Positions 9,764-21,400 of a stretch of DNA of 64,000 bases are shown one piece after another (the first letter of the stretch is position 1; each line of letters begins with the position of its first letter). The stretch comes from Telmatactis stephensoni (Eukaryota > Cnidaria > Anthozoa > Actiniaria > Isophelliidae), in NCBI GenBank assembly GCA_029948255.1, contig JALIZF010001940.1, positions 2,665,001-2,729,000 on the forward strand, in the 5' to 3' direction. Below the pieces are notes generated by a model. That model searched no databases, was not told the DNA's origin, and worked only from the letters and a program-made list of their open reading frames with translations. A program made the translations under genes and the position numbers.

Positions 9764-12645
9764 CATCATCATCATCATTTATTAAGTTAGTAAGGCCTGG
9801 TGGCATCACACTAACTATAAAAAAAAGATAAACTATATACAATAATAAAATACTCCTCATAAAATTAGGCAAAATAATTAACATAAAGGACAACTTAATC
9901 TAAATATTTTGTTAATTCTTCCTTAAACGTATCTAATGAAGGGATCATGGCGATGTTTGACGGTATTGTTCCAGTCTCTAGCAGTTCTAGTGAAAAACGA
10001 ATATTTCAAAACATCCTATGTATTTGTTGGAACTTGTAATTTGAACTTATGACTGTTACGTGTACGCATTTTCTTAGATAATTGCAAGTAAGCGTGTTTG
10101 TCTATATTGACAATGTTATGAATAAATTTATATAACAGTGTCATACGTGAGATTTCCCTCGCTTTTTCAAGCGACTGCAGTTCTAGTTTTTCTATCATAC
10201 TTGTGACACTGGATGTATATCTGTAATCTGTGCAGAATCGAGCAGCAGACCTTTGTACTCGTTCGATCTTCTCGACATCACACTTGTAGTAGGAATCCCA
10301 TACAGCCAGGTCTTACGATCGTTATGTACAAGGTTTTCTTGACTTCTTCAGTGCAATACGGCAAAAATTACGTTTTATGAAACCCAATATCTTGTTTGCA
10401 TTAGATGTAGTGTTTTCAATGTGCTCTTTCCATCTTATTTTGCTGTCCAATTGTACACCCAAGTACGAGTGTTTGGCATCTAGAAAGGTGTACTCTCTCA
10501 GTGGTAGTAAATCTTTCTTCAATGAGATGCACATTGTAAAACAATTTTTAGGATTGAATTTCATTTGCCACCTATTTTGCCAGGATTCTAGTTCCACGAG
10601 ATCGTTTTGGAGAAGTTGACCATCAGTAGTGGGATTTACTATTGTAGCATACAGGAGACAATCGTCTGCAAACAGGCGGGTTTTACGAATTACGGTCATC
10701 TCGCCCCCTCGTCATCTCGCCCCCACCACCTCGCCCCTTATATAATGTTCTAATATTTATGTTTTATGTTGAACAGCACGAACAGATTGTGATTGTTAAT
10801 GATCCCCAAAGTTATTTAAGACGATATGCTCAGAAGATCGTTGGTTGAGAAATCGATTCCTTTATCATTTCGCACGAATTATGTTCGTGATAAGGCCTCA
10901 ACTGAGTTCAACTGATAATGTTAAAATCTCAAATCGATTCCCTCTAGTTATCATTTTCACATAAAATTAAGTCCGTGATAAGGCCCCAACTGATCGTTAA
11001 TTGTAAGTGTTTTATTTAGGAGTGAATTTTACTTTAGACGATTCGAAGTGGTTACAATCATTGTTATTACGGACATTACGAACATACGCTATAAGATAAA
11101 TTTAGTTCTTTTTTCTCATAAAATACTTGATCTACTTGATCTGTTTTCTTCTGCCAATTTTTTTATTACTAAAGAACGGATCAACACTATTACCGAAATA
11201 TTTTTTTGAAGTCAATCCACACATTCATGAACCACCTCGACAAGTTGAGTAACACGAACTTCGAACTTCGAACTTCAAGGCCGAAACATTACAATCATGG
11301 ATTTTGTAACTTCAAGCACGCTTGTTACCACTAAACATGCCATTTTTAAAACATTCCGTCTTTTTACAATCAACAGCTTAGTTAACTTTAAAGGTAACAA
11401 AACTTAATCGAGTTTTAGACACGATCGTGTTTTAGAGGTTTCGCTAGTAGATTTCGCGGGACGGAACCGATTTCACACCTTGTTTACACCTTTTTTTTTC
11501 GGGGTAAAGCGGACACCTTCTAGATGATTTGAAACTTAATGTTAAAGATCGCTTTTTAAACTGTCCTTGACAATGATCTAAAACTTTAAAGAATTAAAAC
11601 AAAATTTGGAAGTCTGTTGTTGCCAAATCAAGTAATTACTCAAAGGAAAGCCACCCAAACCAGTAGAACTCGAAGCTGACCAGAAAGACGCCAAAGTTTT
11701 GTTTACGATACCATTATGCCAAAGTCAAAGTACCATGTGATTCGTAGTGCAACTTAAGAAACTGACTGTTTATAAATTTCATATATCAAAATAAATGAAA
11801 CTTTTACTCGAAAATCCTGTTTCAGTATCGCCTACAAGGACTTTTAATTTAGCGCGAATAATCTCAAATTACGTCAACTAAAGTCGACTACGGTACCACG
11901 TGAAACAATTGGTGAAACTTTGAAGCCAAGTTCATTATTTTGACTTACATGATTCTAACCAATGCAAAGTATTCCTGAACTCAAGTCCTTTGAATTTCTA
12001 AGCTTTGAATGAAAGTTAAACAGAGAATAATATGTCTTTAAGTCAGGCTTTACGACGCTTATCAGTTTTGAAATCTACAACTAATTGTCTCGTGCCTCTG
12101 AAGTGGTTAACGTATATTACTCTGGAATGTGGCCTATTTTAATAAAAACTTCTTCGTAAACTTCTTCGTTTCTTTCAAAATACTTTGAATATTTATCTCA
12201 AAACTCGGCACTTGTTGTGATTACTTTGTAATCCAAGCTGAAATTCTCAACAAGAAAACAAACATCGTTCGAGTTGTAAACAATGTGTCAACTTCACGCT
12301 TCGAGTTTGTTTGGGTGGAGAGACGGCTTCGTTATACGTTCGTTAGACTATTTTGATTTTTTTTTTCAGACATCAAAAAACTTAGAATGTTTTTCTTGTG
12401 TAATAGAACTTTCAACAACAGAAAACATGAGAAGTATCCTTGAAAGATCACTGATTAACATAGGAGTATACATGGGAACAAGGTGGCAATAGATGGGGGC
12501 GAGATGGTGGGGCAAGATGGCAGATTGGGGGCGAGATGGTGGGGGCGAGATGACGAGGGGGCGAGATGACCGGATACCAAACCAAACCGGGTTTTACATT
12601 GAAGATTAGATGGTAAGTCGTTGATGTAGAGTAAGAAAAAGGTCT
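9764..12645 (-). pseudogene. LINE (CR1/L2/Rex-like) reverse transcriptase fragment, interrupted
   Basis: On the minus strand, starting near 12645, a frame reads FFLLYINDLPSNLQ up to 12588. It then resumes after an inserted element at 10686 as CKTRLFADDCLLYATI, the catalytic FADD box of a non-LTR reverse transcriptase. Downstream are ES(W)QNRWQMKFNPKNC, LGVQLDSKIRWKEHI, a frameshift near 10.33 kb, and the typical C-terminal region (SVTSMIEKLELQSLE, LLYKFIHN, IPSNIAMIPSLDTFKEEL). It ends in a short ATG/ATC triplet tail near 9764-9777. It is 5'-truncated and inactive. Family level (L2/CR1 group) is judged from motifs only. Confidence 0.8.
10687..12587. mobile_element. Mutator-like non-autonomous element inserted in the LINE
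   Basis: The element is flanked by a 10-bp direct repeat CGGGTTTTAC (10677-10686 and 12588-12597). Removing it restores an unbroken reverse-transcriptase frame. The inverted ends share GGTCATCTCGCCCCCTCGTC followed by further CTCGCCCC units (left from about 10693; right about 12490-12572). No transposase frame is visible in the AT-rich interior. Long repeated ends with 9-10-bp target duplications suit the Mutator superfamily. Related end fragments occur near 21.48 and 21.63 kb. Confidence 0.7.
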
Positions 12646-12718
12646 ATTTGTTGGCTTTTTTACTTTTGTTTTACATTAGTCATATGCCAATACACTGTTA
12701 TCACTATGCTGTCTGTAG

Positions 12719-13031
12719 GTGCTGTGTGAGTTTGGAATTTCGAAGAAAATAATTCCCATCAGGTCATTGACGATTGAACACATAAATGAGATATTTGAAA
12801 TCGCAAGAGAATCTAATGTTTCAATACCATTTCCACTGGGTCATATATGTAATTGTAATTTCAGCAGATGACGAGCAGTATTGCCTTTGTAGGCAAGATG
12901 AATATGGCTTGATGTTAGCGTGTGACAACACAGAATGCAAGATAATTTGGTATTATCTTCAATGCATCCAAGGCTCTAACACTAATCCACCCAATGGAAA
13001 GTGGTTTTGCCCATTGTGTGCGAAAACATAA
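12719..13031 (+). pseudogene. Decayed PHD-finger gene fragment
   Basis: From an AG at 12718 a frame reads VLCEFGISKKIIPIRSLTI and continues to FPLG at about 12840. A second frame then gives DDEQYCLC, MLACDNTEC, GKWFCPLC and a stop at 13031. This is the C-terminal ING-like PHD finger pattern. The two frames join if a 25-base GT..AG stretch is skipped, which is too short for a normal intron, so a small insertion or decay is more likely. The usual His ligand (W.H..C) is replaced by Tyr (WYYLQC). PHD fingers of this kind close YqaJ-domain transposon proteins in cnidarians (from memory), and the fragment lies inside the TIR element 9092-13236. Confidence 0.5.
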
Positions 13032-13238
13032 GTTAATAAAGTTTGTCTGACTCGAGAATAAGTTGTTGATTGGTAATTTCTGCATGAGGCCATGAATGTC
13101 CTAATATGAGGGCCGGGCATTTAACAGCTGTTTCACCCCCGAGGGCCGGGGACTGAAACCCGTTACTTTAACAATGGTCAGATGTTAATTCCTCGGCCCT
13201 CCCCGTGGGTTGGGGGGCCCGGGTTTGAATTGACTGAT

Positions 13239-14940
13239 GGGCTATTCCACATGAGAGTTGAAAAAAGCAAAAACAGTTAAATGCTTAGTTTGCATCAAAA
13301 ATGTATTTTAATATAGAAAAAAAATTGTTAGGCATTTAAGAAAGATTAAGTTGGTGATATTAAGACTGATTCCTATATCAGGGGGAGTCCTCATTGTCGG
13401 CAATTGATGAAATTGACAAATTTGCTTAAAAAATTGGCCTTTTCTGTGAAGGAATTGTGTAAACTTTGAAAAAAATTTTTGCTGCAAAATCTTCTTTATT
13501 TGTGAATGAAATTAGCCTAATTGTGTCTCTGAAGAATGAAACTATGCATAAGCCAATTTAGTTTACTCAAAAGACCTAAATAGAGAGGGTTTTTGATGGT
13601 ATAGAAATACCATTCCCAAAAATGTCATGTCCGCAACAATTTATTGTCACGTCCGCAACACACTGTATTCCTAATAAATCCATGGAAACAAGCAATATCA
13701 ATTCTTTCATTTTGGATTTATATAGTGCAGTTAGTATAGAGTTAAGACAGTATGAACACTTTTTTTGAAAAGTTTCAAGTTCATAGGATTTTAGCTTTGT
13801 TTAAGAGTAACTTCAAACATGGTTGTTTTCCATGTCATGTCCGCAACACGTCATTTACACATTTTTTCTCTTAATATTCAAAAGTCAGCCAAAATGTTTT
13901 TATGCTAAAATCAAAGGGCCAACCAGGAGTATTGATTGGATGAATTTCATTTGATTTGAACAACATTATCTGGGTTGAATAGCCATTTATTACACTAGGT
14001 ATAACCTCTGAAAGTCACTTAAGACTTCAGATACTCACTACCCATCAGCAGTTTTGTATATAACTAAAGACTGAGCCTTACTTGATTCTCATTCTTGTAG
14101 ATGTATAAACTCTGCTTTGGCATACAGCCATCTTGTAAAAGGTCAAAATCTGTATGCAAGTATACTTAGTTAGAATTCATTGTAAATATCTTTAATACAA
14201 CATAAGTTTACATATGCATTTTATATTGATGGTATAAAGTGAGGCAGAAAAATTCAAATGAATAGCCCAAAGATTCAAGTCCATACAGCAAAATTCTAGG
14301 CTCCTCAATTGATTTTACTAACAAACGCTTGCAAACCAAACTAGTTGTTTTAAATTAGCTTCTTTATAATAATATTTTGGGACGCTTCAACCTTTTCGGG
14401 GGGTTTTCAGTTCTTATCTGTACACTATTAAATATTCTGGCAAGGCTTCGCTGATCAGCAAACATTCATGTGTAAAATGACATAAATAAAGTACTTCTTA
14501 CCTTCCAATAAGAATGCCAAACTTGTTAATTTGAATAACTAGTTTATGAATGTTAAAAATTACACTTTCCGAGTCGTTCCCTAAGCATAAAACCAGAGGA
14601 AATGTGCACTTCACAAACTCGCTTCGCTTGCACTTCTCGCAACTTCCTCCTCGACTCGAAAGCTAAAGTGAAAGAGCTGAGGTGCATGTGACCCAAACCA
14701 AGCCCATAATAATGATAGACGTCACACTGTCAACAAAATTGACAGCTTCCGAAGGGGAGGGGGGAGGGGGGAGGGGGGAGGGGGGAGGGGGGAGGGGCGA
14801 GGGTTACGGGGTACTGTCCTATATGTACGATACTTGATGGGTACATGTGTTACGCTACAGATTTCCAGTAATTATGTATTTATTAACCTCAATATATTTT
14901 TCAGTAATCAACTAGTTAAGCATTTTAAAGTGGGACGACG
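13239..14940. other. Intergenic DNA, no gene seen
   Basis: The stretch is AT-rich with three CATGTCCGCAACA-type direct repeats (13.62-13.85 kb) and a G-rich minisatellite at 14755-14803. No frame with a recognisable domain was found. Confidence 0.5.
14755..14803. repeat. GAGGGGG minisatellite
   Basis: About seven tandem 7-base GAGGGGG units, slightly irregular at the ends. The G-rich strand could form a quadruplex. Confidence 0.85.
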
Positions 14941-15141
14941 ATGAAATCAGCGCCCTTATTATTTTTATATTTTGTTGCCATCCTAATAATATACAAATGG
15001 GCAAAAAAACCCTGCCCAAATTGGATGCAAGGAGATGACAAATTTGGTTTGTTTGTCCACGTTGCCCTGTTTGGAACTGGTTTGATTTACAATGCATGGT
15101 CTACACATTCACCAGTACCAACTGAATTATATATTGTATAG
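14941..15141 (+). CDS. Possible 66-residue membrane protein
   Basis: The frame encodes two hydrophobic segments (LLFLYFVAILIIYKW near residues 6-20 and LFVHVALFGTGLIYNAW near 37-53) separated by a charged loop (KKPCPNWMQGDDK). A polypyrimidine-AG acceptor (TTTTTCAG) lies 36 bases upstream, so this could be the coding exon of a small gene with a spliced leader. It ends 281 bases from the convergent 3' end of the PHF21A homologue. The family is not recognised, and a chance frame cannot be excluded. Confidence 0.35.
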   Translation: MKSAPLLFLYFVAILIIYKWAKKPCPNWMQGDDKFGLFVHVALFGTGLIYNAWSTHSPVPTELYIV

Positions 15142-15422
15142 AAGATAATTTACACTAAAATCTGAATTTGAGAATAGCATATTAGTGGGGTACGTTATTC
15201 ATCAAGACCTATTTTAATTAAAATCAAAAAGCAGCAGACATAATCAGCAAAAAGAACAATTTAATAATTCCAACATTTCATTGATAATTTGTCAATACAT
15301 ATGAATAATTTTGTAAGGCGCTATGAGAGCAAAACAATGACCATAATGTACCATGGGATACCACAGGTAGCCCATCAAGGCAGCATACAGAATAAATACA
15401 ACCAGATTATGTAATAATGCTG

Positions 15423-18400
15423 TCATAAGCTTTGGACTAATTCAATAAATTGGATCAGTTTGTCGACAGAGTTCTTTGCCATTCTGTTGGATGACGACAG
15501 CTCACTTTTTGCTTGCATTTGTTCCTGGTAAAGAATCATAAAAAGTGAAATGTTAATTCAGGGCTGGGTTGAAATCAATGGTGTTATGGAGATTTTATCT
15601 TGGGTTAGCACTAAGAAATTTTAAGACAACAGGCAACATTGCTTGATAATTGTGGCCTGCCTATATTGTGCAATGACCACCTCAGTCTTTATAATGACCA
15701 CCTCTGGACAATGACAAATGGAACACCCCTGCCCTCCTCCCCCTTAAAATCTTACCATAATTGATTGGCTGAGTCGTTTTGCTTTAGCTTCCAGTTCCAG
15801 CTTTTCAGCTTGTAACTCTTGACTTCTTTTTATCAGATAATTCTTTTCGTCTTCTTTAGCTGAAATCCAAGGGTGTGGTCTTAATTTCTATCCTTCACTT
15901 AATATTCATCTATTGATTGATTCACTTATTTATTCATTTCAACCTATCTATCCATACACACATGTACACCCATCCGTAAAATAAATAAGACTTGTTTGTT
16001 TGGTGTGTTTAGTGAGATCAATACAGTGTGCTACAATGTACATAATAATATTAATGGCCATAAACTAAATCAAGGTTTCAATGCTTACACAGCCTAAGCT
16101 GTTATAACCAGTCTAACCTGTTTTGATGAGACTAAACTGTTTTTATAACCAGACTAAGCTGTTTTGGTAACCAGACTAACCTGTTTTATGAGCCATGTAG
16201 GAACGTACAACAGAGAGCATTCCAGGCCAAGGCATTGTGTCACAATCTGAAGCTGCTTCCTAAAACCAAAAAAATTGACACAAAAGTGCTTAATACAAAC
16301 TGTCTGAAAATACATTTCAATAATGAAAAACCAGTCTTGAAAATGGGAAATCAGGATCCCATATCTCAAAGCATTTGTTATATTATTTTATTTTGTCAAG
16401 TTTCGAGTAAAGCCTGTGAAATGCAACACTGAGTCTACATATGTTGCTTTTGCTTCTGCTTCTGTGAATTGTGAAAACATGGCTTAACAAATATCTTAAC
16501 TTATTGTACAGTGGAGCAAATTTCCACAAATCAACTCAGACAAGTAAAAAGTGGAAACATTTATTCAATGCAAACAGTGTTTAGGGACAAGAGACAAAGA
16601 AAACAGTATCAGTGAATATGTTAACTTATCTATTTATTCAGGGATTACAAGTTTACTCATTTGTAAAAAAATTTGGTTGCAAAGGGGTATAGACCCATAT
16701 CACGCAAGTGTGAGATTATAAATTATTTGATTTATTAGATAAAGGAATTCACTATCAATTTCATCACACTGATATTAGTAAAACTGCAAAGTTTCGGGGA
16801 GATTGCTCTTAAATTGACAAAGATATGAATTTTTAAAACTTAGCATTTTTACAAAGAAATGTATGGTGGATGGGCATCACATGCATGGCGAGCCTCGTTA
16901 TCATGCTAAACACATACATTTCTTTACAAAAATTCCACAATAAATTATTCACTATCAAATTCATCACATTGATATTAGTAAAATTGCAGAGTTTCATAAA
17001 GATTGCCCTTAAACTGACAAAGTTATGGATTTTTGAAGCTACATGTAGATATTCAATATCTAGCTTCCAAAATCCATAACTTCGTCAGTTTAAGGGCAAT
17101 CTTTATGAAACTCTGCAATTTTACTAATTCTTGGTTTGCATGTGACGTCATCGAAAAGCTAAAATCTAAACTATTCATCACACGAAACTGTTTCCTAGAT
17201 ATTTTATTCATATCATTAAGAAAAGTCCTCATACAAAAAAATGAGTTCTTTCGATGAATGGTTTTCGATTTATTGCGAGTCAATTTCTGTCACGCAACAC
17301 TGTCACGTATATCGTAAAGACGCAGAAATATAGGCAAATGTGATTCAAATCATACGACTTTAACTTTGTAAGTGATAAATAAGTTTGTTTTGGTGAATAT
17401 CTGAATAGAAAACACGAATTATAGTGATATTAACGTGATTTTGGTCCTTCGTGTTACTGTCCGCCATGTTGGTGTACAAAGGTTGTGCACCAAGATGGCG
17501 GACCCATACATTTCACACCAAACAATGAAGATATTTGATCGCTCGTATCTCGTTATCAAAATATTTTTATGACTAAAAATTTCGTATAGATACAAACCTT
17601 CAACTGCTTTTTTAGATGCAAGACATTTTATTCAAAAATATTCTATATTAAGCCCGAAACAATTTATGATGACGTCAGTGCAAACCAAGAATATCAATGT
17701 GATGAATTTGATAGTGAATTCGTTTTTTCAATAAATAAAATATTTTATATTGTCACATTAGCGTGATAAGGGTCTATGCCCTTGATGTTCATGCAGCACT
17801 GACACGATCATGGCATAGCACAGTCCACTTCAATTGAAGGATTCCCTGTGAAAATGACCCAAGTGACTTTTTGATGGATGTCCTGAGATTAATTTTTTCA
17901 GCATGGGAAAGTCAATTATACCATTTTATACCATTCAAAAAATATCATCAAAAAGTCACTTATGCCATTTTCACATTGAACCCTTCAATTCATATGAAAA
18001 CTGCTTTACCACCGTGTGCATAATTACGCATCCAGCCAGACTAAAGTCTCGATTAGGATTTTGGTCAATAGGCTACCAAAAATCCACACAGAGGCAGAAT
18101 TTTCTATACAATGTCGGTACACTTTGCTGGCTTTCCGGTAGCCTAATGACCAAATCCCAATCGAGACTTTAGTCTGGCTGGACGCGTAATTATGCAAACG
18201 GTGGTAACTCCTACCTTGCATTTAGGACATATCCACATTCCTGAGGGAACTGAGACCAAGGGTGGGTCAAGGCAGGTTAGATGATATACCAAGTTACATG
18301 TATCGCACATTAGTAATTCTCCACTGGTTTTACATACTGCGCAGGAATCATCATGTTCATCATCCTTAAACACAAACATTATACACTGACATTAGTGTCT

Positions 18401-21400
18401 TGTGATTGGTCAATTTACAGTCTAAATTTATGATATGGACCTCACAAGGGTCTTGCGTTCTGCACAAGATAGTGCCTTGTGATTTTGATCAATTTACAAT
18501 CTAAATTTATGAGATAGATTTCATGCAGTGTCCTAAACATTATGCACAAGAGTAAAAGTAAAGTAAAGTAAAGTAAAGTAACCATATTTAACGTCGATAA
18601 CTCGTGACAGTAATTCAACTGATAAACTTGAGGTCAATGGTATGCTCATTTTACTCCCCTCTTTCCATCAGTGCTCCGTTTTAAGGGTATTTAAAGCTAA
18701 TATTAAAGCTACACAGAAAGGAAAGAAGTCAAAACAAGGATGTGAAGTCACTGGGGATCGAACTAGGGACCTCTTGCACCGAAGGCCACGCACTAACCAA
18801 CTGTGCCATCCTTGCTCCTTGCAGGAGCAAGAATTAACACCTTTCATCCAATGGATGCAAATAACTAGAAATTAATCTAACTTCAAACACGGCTCTCCTA
18901 CATACAACAGTGACACAATTTGCATTTCTTGTACAATCATGTTATGCTGCTTGCCACTGGATATTTAATTGGAACCAGTAGCTCATGTCATTTGGCATGA
19001 AGAGATACCCAATAGAATATGGTGTTAGAATGACCTTCACAATTATGCCAATCATAAGCTTCTTTTCTGTTGCTGTTATATAAACAGACTAAACACCAGT
19101 GGTTTTCCAGATGTGACAGAAGGCATGTCCTCCAGACAGTACATGCTAGCTTATCAGTAGTATTTATAGCTAACACTAATAAGCCAAATGCTCCACAATC
19201 ACAATGCATAGTTGTATACAGAGTGTGTGAAAACTTTGAAAATATAAACAAATGGATAAAGACTTGTGAAGTGATGAAGTGAAAGGAAGAGTAAAGATGT
19301 CCTGCTTATAAACAGCACCTTATGGTGAGGAGTCTATAATTTAAATAGAGACCCCAAAGCAGGTCAATATGAGATATTACCTCATCAGCTGGTGAATCCT
19401 CAGTTATAAACCGTCTGTATCTAAATCTTTTGTTTGATGTGCTTGAGTCTCCTGAGCCATTAGGAACAGGAGATGTTGTCTTAGGAGAACATGGGGCACT
19501 ACTGGAATGATACTTGGGTGGACGGCCTAATATTAAAGGGAGAGAGTTGTTAACACAAAATACTGATATAGAGGCTTTGCACCATCACGTGACAACAGCC
19601 ATGACAGAAGGCAGGAACAATATGGAATAATCTGGTTTACATGAGAAAGAGTTCAGTTTCCCCAGGGGAAAAGACTCTATTATTGTGCCTCCTGTCATGG
19701 CTGCCATTACGTGATGGTGCAAAGTCTCTATTACTGGGGTGTTGTGTGTTTGGGGTGGTGGGGAAGTAGGAAGTCATCTTCAAACAACCATGATGTCAAT
19801 AATGTACCAAAAGCCATAACAATACTAAGGCCATATATGCACTAACAGGTCACGTGACCCTATCTCCCCTAAATCAAGCAGCACCGTCAAAATGAACTCC
19901 AGAAATAGAAAGAGCACCTCGCTAATAGTAAAAGTTCAAATTTCCGTGCCATGCCATAACCGTAACATAGTTTTTCACACTCATATGAAATCTGCTTTAT
20001 TCAAGTTAGAGCACAGTCTTGTAATGTTTCACTTATTCATGTTCAAGCACCATTTAGACTGATGTTTGTGAAATATATGATAATGAAATAGAATGGTTCT
20101 TGTCAAACAGAACCAACCTGTTGGAAAGTGAAAAGAAGAAAAGAAAATGAAAAAGTGAGATGTAGATAAGAATATATATAGATATTATCAATTATTATAT
20201 TATTTTATATCTAGATATTATTAACAGATATTAAAGCATATTAGTTAAGAATTAATAAAGAAGAAAGAGAGGTTACATACTTTTACCTCTTCCACGTTTG
20301 ACTGGTAACATCATCATACGGTTCATTTTCTTAGGCTGAAAAATAAAATAAAGTAAAATAAAATAAGATAAAATAAAATGAAATATAAATAAAACAAAAC
20401 AAAATAAAACAAAGTGAAATACATGTAAAGCAAAATAATACAAAACAAAATTTAAAAAACCTAAATAGAATAGAATAGAATAGAATAGAATAGAATAGAA
20501 TAGAATAGAATAGAATAGAATAGAATAGAATAGAATAGAATAGAATAGAATAGAATAGAATAGAATAGAATAGAATAGAATAGAATAGAATAGAATAGAA
20601 TAGAATAGAATAGAATAGAATAGAATAGAATAGAATAGAATAGAATAGAATAGAATAGAATAGAATAGAATAGAATAAAATGAAATGAAATGTGGCTAGT
20701 AAATGAAATTTAGGCAAAGTTCAAATTGAGTCATCTGACCAGTGGGCTACAATATATTCTAAGTATGATTCATGGGACTCCAGCATGTAATCACTACAGT
20801 GGACTCTTCACATTTGTTGATATGTCACCAATAGCTACTTTCTCCTACTTCTCTCTGGCATTGTAGGTGAGTATTTTTTCACTGATACTATCACCTGCCA
20901 GGTGCCAAGTGTGGACATCAATGGTAAATATGCAAGGGCGGATCCAGGGGAGGGTTTGGGGGGTTGTAATCCCCAATACGAAAGTGAGAGAATGATGGTC
21001 AACTAGAATTAAGGCTCTGCTTTTGCTTTCACTGCCATCATACAACCCCCTGTTTGGGATGATGCATAAATAATCCTAGATCCGCCCTGCTATGATGACC
21101 ACCAAAAACCTCCATGAAATTGCAAAATAATACAAACCTCTGGTTCCATAAGTAAAGAACTGTAGGGAGATATACAGTGGCTGCGACGCTTTCTTTCTTG
21201 TCTTTTGGCTTGAATTTCTATATTAACAATAATTATACGAGAGGACCATATTAGTCTTTAGTTCGCTTTGTCTTTGACAATCAAAGAAAAATTCAGTTGT
21301 GGAAACTTTTCAAAAATTTCAGACCCAAAAACTCAGACCCAAACATAATATAATAATTATTTTTATGATATTTTTTTATGTCTGAGTTTTTGAGGTCTGA

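Larger units (their letters stand above)
9092..13236. mobile_element. Nested TIR transposon flanked by AT dinucleotides (ISL2EU-like?)
   Basis: The two outer ends are inverted copies starting CAGTCAATT.AAACCC and continuing through a G/C-rich GGGGAGGGC..GGAATTAACA stretch, about 55-60 bp in all. Each end is bordered by AT (9090-9091 and 13237-13238), as expected for a 2-bp target duplication. Inside lie a decayed gene ending in an ING/YqaJ-protein-type PHD finger (12719-13031), a MITE (9440-9763), a LINE fragment and a Mutator-like element. ISL2EU elements are remembered as having AT target duplications and a YqaJ-nuclease protein, so that assignment is tentative. The ends could also be two independent solo copies in inverted orientation. 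Confidence 0.45.

Noticed and set aside
16685..17781. A transposase gene within the TIR element
   Set aside because: Frames inside are short, overlap on both strands and follow internal palindromes; no transposase motif.
20331..20717. 128-residue minus-strand frame rich in ILFYS repeats
   Set aside because: Translation of the (TAGAA)42 microsatellite in a PHF21A intron.
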